A stretch of 38,770 nucleotides of DNA, taken from positions 1 through 38,770 of the forward strand of contig CAYXJR010000041.1 in assembly GCA_964465145.1 (NCBI GenBank), written 5' to 3'. Under the pieces are notes generated by a model. It searched no databases. It saw nothing but the letters and a program-made list of their open reading frames with translations, and was not told the origin of the DNA. Position 1 is the stretch's first letter, and the number at the start of each line of letters is the position of its first letter. The DNA is from JAUVKA01 sp964465145. Its GTDB lineage: Bacteria; Bacteroidota; Bacteroidia; Bacteroidales; UBA12481. The position numbers and the translations under genes are program-made. Shown piece by piece: positions 16,804-24,712 of the stretch.

Positions 16804-17888
16804 TGATGGACGAAGTTAAAATTGCCCCATTATCCGAATGGGGATTGAAAACAGACCGGCCGCTCTTGATCTCCGGACCCTGTTCTGCTGAGACTGAAAA
16901 GCAGCTTATGGAGACAGCCAGGCAATTGAAACAGACTCGCACCCAGGTTTTCCGGGCCGGAATCTGGAAACCGAGGACCCGCCCAAATACCTTCGAAGGG
17001 GTTGGGGTTGAAGGCTTGAAATGGTTAAGAAAAGTCAAAGAAGAAACCGGTTTTTTTACTACTACGGAAGTAGCCAATGCACAACACACCTACGAGGCAT
17101 TGAAATATGGGGTTGATTTTCTCTGGATTGGAGCCAGAACAACCGTAAATCCATTTACTGTCCAAGAAATTGCCAACGCACTGGAAGGAGTTGACATTCC
17201 TGTACTGGTAAAAAATCCTATTAATCCTGATGTGGAATTATGGTGCGGAGCTATTGAGCGTCTTTCCAAGGCAGGGATACACCGATTGGCTGCAATCCAT
17301 CGTGGTTTTTCCAGTTATGGCGAAACACGTTACAGGAATGCTCCCAACTGGCAGATTGCTATTGATCTCAAGCGCAGAAGACCAGATTTGCCAATGTTTT
17401 GTGATCCCAGCCATATTGCCGGCCGGACCGACTTGTTAAAGGAGATCTCCCAGAAAGCTATGGACCTGAACTTTGAAGGGTTAATGATTGAATCTCATAT
17501 TAATCCAAAAAAAGCCTGGTCGGATGCCAAACAGCAAATCACCCCGAAGGAACTTAACGAGTTGATTAACAGCCTGACCCTAAGAAGGATGGATGCGGGA
17601 AATAATGGTTTTCTTCATCAGCTTGAAGATCTTAGATCTGAAATTGATCGTCTGGATGATGAACTTATGAGTATTCTGGAGAGCCGAATGAATGTGGCAG
17701 AAAAGATTGGGTTGTGCAAAAAGGAAAACAATGTGACCATTCTTCAGTCTAGGAGATGGGACAAAGTGGTTGAGCAAAGCACAGCTATAGCCAAAGCTAA
17801 AGGATTGTCGGAAGAATTCACCATGAAGATCTTATCGGCCATCCACCAGGAATCCATCAACAGGCAGATCAAGGTGATGAACGATTAA
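16803..17888 (+). CDS. Bifunctional DAHP synthase / chorismate mutase (AroQ type)
   Basis: First enzyme of the shikimate pathway (erythrose-4-phosphate plus PEP to DAHP) fused to a chorismate mutase that makes prephenate. The N-terminal ~265 residues are the DAHP/KDO8P synthase barrel (LLISGPCSAET, FRAGIWKPRTRPNTFEG, VKNPINPD, FCDPSHIAGR). The C-terminal ~90 residues are an AroQ helical mutase (LRSEIDRLDDELMSILESRM, KIGLCKKENN, IHQESINRQ). This fusion is characteristic of Bacteroidota; in related type I-beta enzymes the mutase domain also mediates feedback by prephenate or chorismate. It explains why neither pheA nor tyrA here carries a mutase domain. The two in-tandem ATGs at the start leave the exact first residue open. 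Confidence 0.95.
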   Translation: MMDEVKIAPLSEWGLKTDRPLLISGPCSAETEKQLMETARQLKQTRTQVFRAGIWKPRTRPNTFEGVGVEGLKWLRKVKEETGFFTTTEVANAQHTYEALKYGVDFLWIGARTTVNPFTVQEIANALEGVDIPVLVKNPINPDVELWCGAIERLSKAGIHRLAAIHRGFSSYGETRYRNAPNWQIAIDLKRRRPDLPMFCDPSHIAGRTDLLKEISQKAMDLNFEGLMIESHINPKKAWSDAKQQITPKELNELINSLTLRRMDAGNNGFLHQLEDLRSEIDRLDDELMSILESRMNVAEKIGLCKKENNVTILQSRRWDKVVEQSTAIAKAKGLSEEFTMKILSAIHQESINRQIKVMND

Positions 17889-17914
17889 CACATTGGGTAA
17901 AAGCCCCAGGAAGG

Positions 17915-19174
17915 ATGACAACAAAAACAATTCGATATTCCCATATTACAGGAAATCTTCAGGCTCCTTCGTCCAAGAGTTATGCACAGAGAGCCCTAGC
18001 CTCGGCCCTACTGGCCAAAGGGACAACAATTCTGCGGAATCCCAGTCGTTCTGAAGATGCTCTGGCAGCTATGGAGGTTATAAAGAGCCTGGGAGCCACT
18101 GTAGATGATTTCGGCGATCGACTAATTGTTCAAGGAGGACTATCCCAGGTACGTTCCTCTCTTGATTTCGGAGAAGCCGGTTTGGGAATAAGGCTTTTTT
18201 CTGCTATAGCGGCTCTTCAGCCATATCCTGTTTATCTCACCGGATCTGGCTCTCTTGCCACAAGGCCTATGCACATCATCCAGGAGGCACTTTCTTCTCT
18301 GGGGGTAAACTGTTCAACAGAAAACGGATACCTGCCTATTCGCATTCAGGGGCCTATGATAGGCGGCCATATTACTATAGATGGCTCAATTTCCTCCCAG
18401 GTTTTAACTGGTTTGATTATGGCCCTTCCAATGGCTTCTCAAGATTCCTCTATATCTGTCCATAACCTGAAAAGCACTCCTTACATCGACATGACCCTGG
18501 AAATAATGGAATCGTTTGGAGTTAAGGTCAGTCATAGAAATTATAAAAAATTCTATATACCTGGCAATCAAACATATAAGCCGACTGATTATATCATTGA
18601 GGGGGATTGGTCGGGTGCAGCCTTCCTTCTGGTTGCCGGAGCCATAGCCGGAAACATAACTTTATCCGGATTGAAATCAGATTCCCTGCAAGCCGACAGA
18701 AGGATACTTCAGGCCCTTGAACTTGCAGGAGCAGATATCAATATTGAGGATAAAGGCATTACAGTCAAGCGAACAAACCTCCGGGGATTTGAATTTGATG
18801 CTACGCATTGCCCCGATCTATTTCCGCCTCTGATTGCCCTGGCAGCTCATTGTTCTGGATCAACAACTATATCAGGGGCTGACCGGCTGATTCACAAAGA
18901 AAGTAATCGAGCTGTGGCACTAGAGTTGGAAATGTGTAAATTAGGGGTAGATATTCATATTGAAGGTAATAATATGGTAGTTAATGGACCCTGTAGAATT
19001 CGCGGAGCAAGGGTGGAATCTCACAACGATCACCGCATTGCCATGGCAGTAGCAACAATTATTTTACCATCTGTAGATCAAATGGTTACTATTAACGATG
19101 CCCATTGTGTGGCTAAATCTTATCCTTTATTTTATGAGGATTTAAAGCAAATTGGAGGACAAGTTGATGAATAG
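17915..19174 (+). CDS. aroA: 3-phosphoshikimate 1-carboxyvinyltransferase (EPSP synthase)
   Basis: Transfers enolpyruvyl from PEP to shikimate-3-phosphate. The 419 residues show the EPSP pattern: SSKSYAQRALAS at 19-30 (Lys21, Ser22, Arg26 for substrate), FGEAGLGIRLFSAIAAL in place of the more usual GNAGTAMRPL, RPMHIIQEALSSLGV, GSISSQVLTGLIMALP, EGDWSGAAFLLVAGA, HCPDLFPPLIALAA and ESHNDHRIAMAVA. The divergent GEAGLGIR loop is typical of the Bacteroidota branch and not a defect. A good AGGAAGG site precedes the ATG. It starts 26 bp after the DAHP synthase gene and overlaps aroC by 8 bp. Confidence 0.95.
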   Translation: MTTKTIRYSHITGNLQAPSSKSYAQRALASALLAKGTTILRNPSRSEDALAAMEVIKSLGATVDDFGDRLIVQGGLSQVRSSLDFGEAGLGIRLFSAIAALQPYPVYLTGSGSLATRPMHIIQEALSSLGVNCSTENGYLPIRIQGPMIGGHITIDGSISSQVLTGLIMALPMASQDSSISVHNLKSTPYIDMTLEIMESFGVKVSHRNYKKFYIPGNQTYKPTDYIIEGDWSGAAFLLVAGAIAGNITLSGLKSDSLQADRRILQALELAGADINIEDKGITVKRTNLRGFEFDATHCPDLFPPLIALAAHCSGSTTISGADRLIHKESNRAVALELEMCKLGVDIHIEGNNMVVNGPCRIRGARVESHNDHRIAMAVATIILPSVDQMVTINDAHCVAKSYPLFYEDLKQIGGQVDE

Positions 19175-20159
19175 TACAGGTACACTTTTCCGTTTATCGA
19201 TTTTTGGCGAATCTCATGGCCCGGTTGTTGGGGTGAGCATCGATGGCTGCCCAGCCGGCATTCGGTTAAAAGAGGAAGATTTCCTACCCGACCTGAAGAG
19301 GCGACAGCCAGGTGCCGTTGGTACAACGCCCCGGATTGAAAAGGATTATCCCAGCATTATTAGTGGATGTTTCAATGGTTATACTACCGGAGCTCCACTG
19401 ACCATCATTTTTGAAAACCAAAATACCCAGTCGAAGGAATACGACCACCTGAAAAAACAGCCCAGGCCAGGGCATGCTGATTGGGTTGCCATGCAAAAGT
19501 TCGGTGGATTTAATGATCATCGCGGTGGGGGGCATTTTTCCGGCAGGTTAACACTGGGCCTTGTTGCGGCTGGGGTAGTTGCAAAAAAAATTGCTGATCC
19601 CATTCAAATACAGGCCAGGTTAATCGAAGCCGGGGGGCTGAAAGACATTGAAAAAGCCATTGACATAGCAGTTCAAGAGGATGACTCCATTGGTGGGATT
19701 GTAGAATGTAAAGCTTCCCCCATGCCCATCGGTGTTGGCGAGCCTTTTTTTGATTCTCTGGAATCTAAGATCGCTCAGCTGGTTTTTGCCATTCCGGCAA
19801 CAAAAGGGGTAGAGTTTGGCAGCGGTTTTCCTGCAGCCCGCATGAAAGGCTCGGAGCACAACGACAATATTCTTTCTGTTGATGGTAAAACAGAAACTAA
19901 CCACGCAGGCGGGATAAATGGGGGTATAAGTAATGGTAATGAACTGGTTTTCAGGGTAGCAGTAAAACCCACCTCCTCCACCGGAAAATCCCAAAACACT
20001 CTCAATCTGGAATCCGGAAAGGTTGAGGAGTTGAAAATTGGAGGCCGCCATGATAAGTGCATTGCCCTGCGTGTCCCTGTAGTTCTTGAATCTATCGCTG
20101 CAGTGGCTATTGCTGATCTACTATTGCAATCTCAGAAAAGAGGCAGGATAAATAGGTAA
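19167..20159 (+). CDS. aroC: Chorismate synthase
   Basis: Last step to chorismate: 1,4-elimination of phosphate from EPSP with reduced FMN. The protein has 330 residues, slightly shorter than the common 350-390. Signatures are FRLSIFGESHGPVVG at the start, DHRGGGHFSGRLTLGL, MKGSEHNDNI, HAGGINGGISNG and FRVAVKPTSS. The frame extends upstream to a TTG at 19152, but the ATG at 19167 follows a GGAGGA motif at 19154-19159 by seven bases and gives the expected N-terminus, so it is chosen. It overlaps the aroA stop and appears to be the last intact gene of the operon. With the five genes before it, it covers DAHP synthesis, the last two chorismate steps and both Phe and Tyr branches; aroB, aroD, aroE and aroK are not here. 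Confidence 0.96.
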   Translation: MNSTGTLFRLSIFGESHGPVVGVSIDGCPAGIRLKEEDFLPDLKRRQPGAVGTTPRIEKDYPSIISGCFNGYTTGAPLTIIFENQNTQSKEYDHLKKQPRPGHADWVAMQKFGGFNDHRGGGHFSGRLTLGLVAAGVVAKKIADPIQIQARLIEAGGLKDIEKAIDIAVQEDDSIGGIVECKASPMPIGVGEPFFDSLESKIAQLVFAIPATKGVEFGSGFPAARMKGSEHNDNILSVDGKTETNHAGGINGGISNGNELVFRVAVKPTSSTGKSQNTLNLESGKVEELKIGGRHDKCIALRVPVVLESIAAVAIADLLLQSQKRGRINR

Positions 20160-20197
20160 GGACTATTACCGGGGCTTTTCTTATATTTAGGGAAACT

Positions 20198-20671
20198 ATG
20201 CCCAAATCTGAGTTTGCAAGAAATTACGAGGAGTGGGTATTTCAAAACCTTGGTATGAAAACTGCGAAAAAAACTCTGATTAATACCTTTCTCATTACCT
20301 CTATTACTGCAATATTATTGGTCTTTCTTAATTCTGCATTTACAAGTGCAGAATTAACCAATAATAATATACCTGTTTCCGCATCCGGATATCCCGCACC
20401 TTAACAATATTGTCTGTAGTGCCATAAGGGCCTGGAACCCATCCGTGAGCATGATAGCAAAATGGCGCAACAAATATATGCCCTGGGAGCTATTGAGGGA
20501 GATCCCAATGGTTGCGATGTTTGTCACGCCGGAAACCCGGGTGAAACAACAAACAAAGATCTTGCGCATCAGGATCTGATAAAGTTCTCAGGATCATTGT
20601 TGGCTTATGATCAGACATGCGGAAAATGTCATAAGGGTTATGACTATAATCTGGAACGAAACCTGTGTTGA
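20198..20671 (+). pseudogene. Decayed multiheme c-type cytochrome
   Basis: One reading frame runs through this segment but is broken by TAA at 20402-20404 and TAG at 20417-20419. The first part (start at 20198 or at the ATG 20255) encodes a signal peptide or anchor, MKTAKKTLINTFLITSIT, continuing to a run of hydrophobic residues. The rest encodes, in the same frame, C-L-stop-C-H, then KGLEPIREHDSKMAQQIYALG, a second site CDVCH and a third CGKCH. The TAG stands exactly inside a CXXCH haem site, so the ancestral codon was probably CAG. The frame ends after CHKGYDYNLERNLC, much shorter than intact relatives, and is followed by tandem repeats. It starts 38 bp after aroC and may be co-transcribed, but the product would be a short signal-peptide fragment. 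Confidence 0.8.
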
Positions 20672-20720
20672 AATCAAGGATTACTACAATTATTTATGCC
20701 CTACGGGCAATATTAACGCC

Positions 20721-20861
20721 AATCCACTAATCCACCAATCCACTAATCCACCAATCCACCAATCCACCGATCCACCAATCCACCGATCCACCAATCCACC
20801 AATCCACCAATCCACTAATCCACCAATCCACCAATCCACCGATCCACTAATCCACCAATCC
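20721..20861. repeat. Octanucleotide tandem repeat (17 units)
   Basis: Seventeen consecutive 8-bp units of consensus AATCCACC (variants AATCCACT and GATCCACC or GATCCACT), with a further partial unit at the end. The array lies 49 bp after the end of the decayed cytochrome gene. An ORF through it encodes only low-complexity sequence and is not a gene. Confidence 0.97.
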
Positions 20862-21100
20862 TAAACCATGGATTATGGTATTTCGGATGGGAAATTAATG
20901 CCGGATGGAGAGGATGACACATAAATCAAGACAAAAGATACAAGACGCAAGACACAAGAAAACTTAATGTTTCCAGTAATTGTTTCTCTGCATTTCTAGT
21001 TATCATATGGTAAGGATAATATTTTACCATAAATATTTCAAATCTGCATTGATATTTTCATGGAGAATCAGAGAATAATCATGCCTTACGCCTAAAGCCT
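20862..21100. other. Intergenic region with a heptamer repeat only
   Basis: Apart from the heptamer array at 20927-20961 this stretch shows no convincing ORF, hairpin terminator or RNA gene. It separates the aromatic operon and cytochrome remnant from the convergent symporter gene. Confidence 0.6.
20927..20961. repeat. Heptamer tandem repeat CAAGACR
   Basis: Five 7-bp units in register: CAAGACA, AAAGATA, CAAGACG, CAAGACA, CAAGAAA. The same heptamer family recurs at the end of asnB (36634-36668). Confidence 0.85.
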
Positions 21101-22603
21101 TTAGTTCGCTAAGGATCCGGCAATCTTTTTGTTGAATATCACAAAGATGGTCAGCATTATTCCCCATTGGGCCAGGCAGGTCATGATACTGAATGGGTTG
21201 AAGGGATTATACCAATCTCCTGGAGCGAACACAGTAGCAGCCAGGTAGAACCACCAAATCAAAAGAGCTATAGCGGCGAAGGGGATAAAATATTTCATTA
21301 CTATAGCCCACCATGGTCGTAAATGCCAGTCGTTCTCGTCCATATTCAGTTCCAATCGTATCTTTTTAGCACCAGATTTGATGATGACAAAAGCCATCAG
21401 GGCACCGGAAATCATCAGCCCGATTCCCCAAACATGATCCTGGTTACTCAGCCAATTGAGGTTTCGTGCTGCAGGAATACCGAGTAAATAGATCAGAGAT
21501 ACTACCAGAAGAATTGCAAATTTTCTTTTCATGCCGGTATCAACAAATATCCTTGTACACAATTCTATCTGGGCGATAAGGGAAGAAAAACCAGCGAAAG
21601 TAAGACCCAAAAAGAATAGGATAGCAAGAGGATGACCCATTACCATTCGTGCAAACAGTTGTGGCATCCAGATGAAAGTCAGGCCGGTACTGGCTGGTCC
21701 CGAGGTTTTCATTACTTCCATGATTTCGGGGCGGGCCATACCCATTTCTGTTCCAAGAATTGCGAATACCGCTCCGAAAACCATGATTCCGGAAAGAAGC
21801 GATACAGTGTTATTTCCAATACCGGTTATAAAAGCATTCTTAACAGTTCCATGTTCCTTTTTCATATAGGCTGCGTAGGTAAGAAACAAGCCCCAGCCAG
21901 CTCCGGTATCCCAGGCATTTTGGGTTAGGGCTGCAAGCCAAACTTTAGGATTGGAAAGCTGGGAAAAATCTGTTCGGAACAAGTATGCAATTCCCTCACC
22001 CGCGCCAGGTAAAGTGATTGAGCGAATCACAGATAGCAACACAATTACCAGCAAAGCCGGGATCAATATTTTATTCACTTTTTCGATCGACTTCACACCC
22101 TTCCAGATAGCAAAAGCTGCAAAGGCAATTGCCAGGAAGTGAAAGATGTAAATAGAATTTCCTGACTGATAAGTGTTCCATGTATCCATGGCCTGCTGGG
22201 TAGTCATAGGAAGATCGCTGGTGAGGGTCTTGAAAAAGTAGAAGATGCACCACCCGACGACAACGGTATAGAAAAATGTTATTGCAGCTGTAACAAATGC
22301 AACAAAAGCTCCCATCCAGGCAAACTTTTTTCCTAATGACTTAACAAAGACACCTACCACTCCCATTCTGTGCTTTCGTCCCAGAGTGTATTCTGCAATA
22401 ATCAATGGGATGCTCCATAAAAAAAGAAAGACTACCCATGCGATTATAAAAGCTCCAGCACCTTTTTCGCCACCTTCCTGTGCCACAATCCGGGGAAAAC
22501 GCCAAATATTTCCGGTTCCAACAGCAATACCCAGAGCACTGAGAAGTAAGCCCCAACGACTCGAGAAGCGGTGGGAAGTTGATGAATCTATAATTTTACT
22601 CAT
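21101..22603 (-). CDS. Sodium-dependent amino acid/neurotransmitter symporter family (NSS/SNF) transporter
   Basis: A 500-residue inner-membrane transporter of the LeuT-fold neurotransmitter:sodium symporter family. The diagnostic first helix is present: RWGLLLSALGIAVGTGNIWRFPRIVAQEGG (about residues 16-45), with the unwound GTGNIWRFP segment that binds Na+ and substrate. About twelve hydrophobic helices follow, and WDTGAGWGLFLTYAAY matches the conserved helix-6 region. Bacterial relatives carry amino acids such as Leu, Trp or Tyr; the substrate here cannot be determined. It converges on the aromatic operon but has its own promoter region on the right, so any functional link to Tyr/Phe supply is speculation. 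Confidence 0.94.
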   Translation of the reverse strand: MSKIIDSSTSHRFSSRWGLLLSALGIAVGTGNIWRFPRIVAQEGGEKGAGAFIIAWVVFLFLWSIPLIIAEYTLGRKHRMGVVGVFVKSLGKKFAWMGAFVAFVTAAITFFYTVVVGWCIFYFFKTLTSDLPMTTQQAMDTWNTYQSGNSIYIFHFLAIAFAAFAIWKGVKSIEKVNKILIPALLVIVLLSVIRSITLPGAGEGIAYLFRTDFSQLSNPKVWLAALTQNAWDTGAGWGLFLTYAAYMKKEHGTVKNAFITGIGNNTVSLLSGIMVFGAVFAILGTEMGMARPEIMEVMKTSGPASTGLTFIWMPQLFARMVMGHPLAILFFLGLTFAGFSSLIAQIELCTRIFVDTGMKRKFAILLVVSLIYLLGIPAARNLNWLSNQDHVWGIGLMISGALMAFVIIKSGAKKIRLELNMDENDWHLRPWWAIVMKYFIPFAAIALLIWWFYLAATVFAPGDWYNPFNPFSIMTCLAQWGIMLTIFVIFNKKIAGSLAN

Positions 22604-22863
22604 AATATTACTTTTAGGTTCTAAAGCATCGGGTCTAAATTATAAAAATCAAAGTCTAATTCCCATTACTTTTGAAATTTGCATTATGGGATGGTAAAGC
22701 AGGTCCGTGCTTTTTGCGCTCGTTTCACTATTGCTTCAAGGGTAATAAAAAATACCTGATTTTGAGCTTAATAGACTATTCAATCAAAATGTTTCCGACC
22801 AAATAGGAATTCTCGCAATTTTGTGTAAATTGTACAATTAGTCATTAAAATATTTTATTGTAA

Positions 22864-23712
22864 ATGATAAGGAAAATTGAAACAACCTTACGCAACCATT
22901 ATATGATTGAAGGTGCAGGAGTTAAATTGAAAAGGGTTTTTGGATATCCACGAAGGGGCTTACTTGATCCCTTCCTTATGTTGGATCATTTTGGATCGGA
23001 TAATCCCATTGATTATATGGCTGGATTCCCATGGCATCCACACCGCGGGATTGAGACAGTAACTTACATGCTGGATGGGGAGGTTGAACACAAGGATAGT
23101 CTAGGCAATTCTGGCATAATCAAATCTGGTGACGTGCAGTGGATGACAGCTGGAAGTGGAATCATCCACCAGGAGATGCCAAGGGAATACGAGGGTCGGA
23201 TGTCAGGATTCCAACTTTGGGTTAATCTTCCCAAAAGCCATAAAATGATGGACCCCAGGTACCGGGACATCCCCTCATCTGATATACCAGTTGTGGAATG
23301 GAAAGGATTGAGTGTAAAGATAATTGCTGGAAAATTTCAGGGAATTGAGGGACCAGGTAAGGAAATCATTGGACAGCCATTGTTCCTGGATGTTACCGTT
23401 CCAGGGAATACTGAGCAAACTTTGGATATTGAAAAGGATCATACGGTTTTTGTTTATGTCTTTGAGGGGTCAGGATATTTCAACCCGAAAAAAGACAAAA
23501 AAGTACAGGCTGGAACTATGGCCAAATTAGTTAAAGGCGACCAGGTATTCATTGATTCCGGGACCAAGCCTTTCCGGTTCTTATTAATAGGAGGCAAACT
23601 GCTTGACGAACCCATTGAATGGAGAGGTCCTATTGTGATGAATACCAAGGAAGAGTTATTCGCGGCATTTGAAGAGTTTCACAACGGACAATTCATTAAA
23701 AAGGGGAAATAA
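22864..23712 (+). CDS. Pirin family protein (bicupin, possible quercetinase)
   Basis: A cytoplasmic two-cupin protein of 282 residues. The metal-binding residues of pirins are intact in the N-terminal cupin: His58 and His60 in FPWHPHRGIETVTY, His102 and Glu104 in GSGIIHQEMP. The N-terminal motif RRGLLDPFLMLDHFG is also typical. Bacterial pirins bind iron; some show quercetin 2,3-dioxygenase activity and some bind metabolic enzymes, so the true role is uncertain. It is flanked by the divergent symporter gene and a convergent GIN-domain gene 8 bp away, and appears to be monocistronic. Confidence 0.93.
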   Translation: MIRKIETTLRNHYMIEGAGVKLKRVFGYPRRGLLDPFLMLDHFGSDNPIDYMAGFPWHPHRGIETVTYMLDGEVEHKDSLGNSGIIKSGDVQWMTAGSGIIHQEMPREYEGRMSGFQLWVNLPKSHKMMDPRYRDIPSSDIPVVEWKGLSVKIIAGKFQGIEGPGKEIIGQPLFLDVTVPGNTEQTLDIEKDHTVFVYVFEGSGYFNPKKDKKVQAGTMAKLVKGDQVFIDSGTKPFRFLLIGGKLLDEPIEWRGPIVMNTKEELFAAFEEFHNGQFIKKGK

Positions 23713-23720
23713 GTATTAGC

Positions 23721-24392
23721 TTAATATTTACGTTGGTGTATTTTGCCGAGGCCTGAAACTGATTTACGGACATCGGGACTGCCAAAGTAATCAATGCTCC
23801 CAACACCTTCCACTTTAGCATCCAGTTGTTTTGTTGCCCATACAGTGGCTCTTCCTACGCCCTGCAAACTAGCCCGGCAGATCTGGCTTTCGAGTCGCGG
23901 AGCATCATAACTGCCAGCCCCTGAAAGTTTAACAGTCTGCTCAACAATCTTGCCAGCTAATGATATTATACCAGCACCTGGTAATTCAACGTCTAACCTG
24001 CCGCCTTGAATATTGTTGAAAATAATTTCTCCCGCACCTTTTAAAGTCAGCTTAAGATTATTAAAGATCAGCTTGTTACATTTCACACGGGCAGCTCCGG
24101 AAACAAAAATTCCATCGAGATTCTTTATGGTCAGTGTATAGGTAAGGGAATTACCTTCGACTACTGAGGTAAAGGCCTTCCAGGTCTTGTCGAACCATCC
24201 ACCTTCGATATCCAGTAATAGCTCTCCTTGCCGGACCTGAGTTTTTACCTGGCTTATGACCTGATCTTGTCCCTCGACAATCAACTGCTCTGTATCTCCC
24301 TGTTTAATAATAAGTTGTCCGTAATCCTTTAGAATTACCCTTGTTACATCCCGGATTTCCCTGGTTTCTGAAATGATTTTGTAGCCGGCCAT
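23721..24392 (-). CDS. GIN-domain (DUF2807) beta-repeat protein
   Basis: A 223-residue protein with the repeating beta-helix pattern of the GIN domain (putative auto-transporter adhesin head, DUF2807), common in Bacteroidota: short repeats ending in G-A-G/G-V-G such as VSGAARVKC, LKGAGEIIF, LPGAGIISL, LSGAGSYDA, LQGVGRATV, VEGVGSIDY and VSGLGKIH. Unlike many relatives it has no signal peptide (it begins MAGYKIISETREI), so its location is unclear, possibly the cytoplasm. The function of the family is unknown. The start ATG at 24392 lacks a strong Shine-Dalgarno, as is usual here. Confidence 0.88.
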   Translation of the reverse strand: MAGYKIISETREIRDVTRVILKDYGQLIIKQGDTEQLIVEGQDQVISQVKTQVRQGELLLDIEGGWFDKTWKAFTSVVEGNSLTYTLTIKNLDGIFVSGAARVKCNKLIFNNLKLTLKGAGEIIFNNIQGGRLDVELPGAGIISLAGKIVEQTVKLSGAGSYDAPRLESQICRASLQGVGRATVWATKQLDAKVEGVGSIDYFGSPDVRKSVSGLGKIHQRKY

Positions 24393-24438
24393 AATTATGT
24401 TTTTCTATTTGCTTGAGTATTGTATGTTAGTATCAAAA

Positions 24439-24570
24439 TTAATCTTTTAAAACAAATCCAACCTCATGCCGATTCACTATTTTCAAGCTACTATCAGGTT
24501 TGAGGTATTTTCGAAGTTTTGAAATAAAAACGTCCAGACTGCGGCCTAAGAAGTAATCATTTTCTCCCCA
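24439..24570 (-). pseudogene. C-terminal fragment of an OmpR-type response regulator
   Basis: Read on the minus strand, 43 codons to a TAA at 24441-24439 encode the end of a winged-helix (Trans_reg_C) output domain: WGENDYFLGRSLDVF, then ISKLRKYLKPDSSLKI and NRHEVGFVLKD. The spacing from W to the stop fits the C-terminus of OmpR/PhoB-type regulators. Upstream (24571 to about 24712) the frame is lost; the sequence there holds a frame with weak resemblance to the start of such a domain. No receiver domain, start codon or partner histidine kinase is present, so this is a remnant. The rest of the 24393-24712 gap shows nothing else I can name apart from a possible insertion-sequence end near 24606. 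Confidence 0.75.
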
Positions 24571-24712
24571 CAAGGTACACCAAGGACTTCACAAGGGGCC
24601 TCAAAGGACTTTTGAGACAGCCCCAACATAATGATGGCTTGTCCTTAAGCGATTTTTGTATCTTCACATCTGAATATAAACATCTGGATCCAAGGTCTAA
24701 ATCAATCCCAGA

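Noticed and set aside
19620..20062. Long minus-strand ORFs inside aroC.
   Set aside because: They are antisense to a clear chorismate synthase and show no family features of their own.
20721..20861. Possible CRISPR array.
   Set aside because: Units are 8 bp, contiguous and without spacers.
20607..20864. An 85-codon ORF through the octamer repeat.
   Set aside because: Its C-terminal half only translates the 8-bp tandem repeat, and its start lies in another frame of the decayed cytochrome gene.
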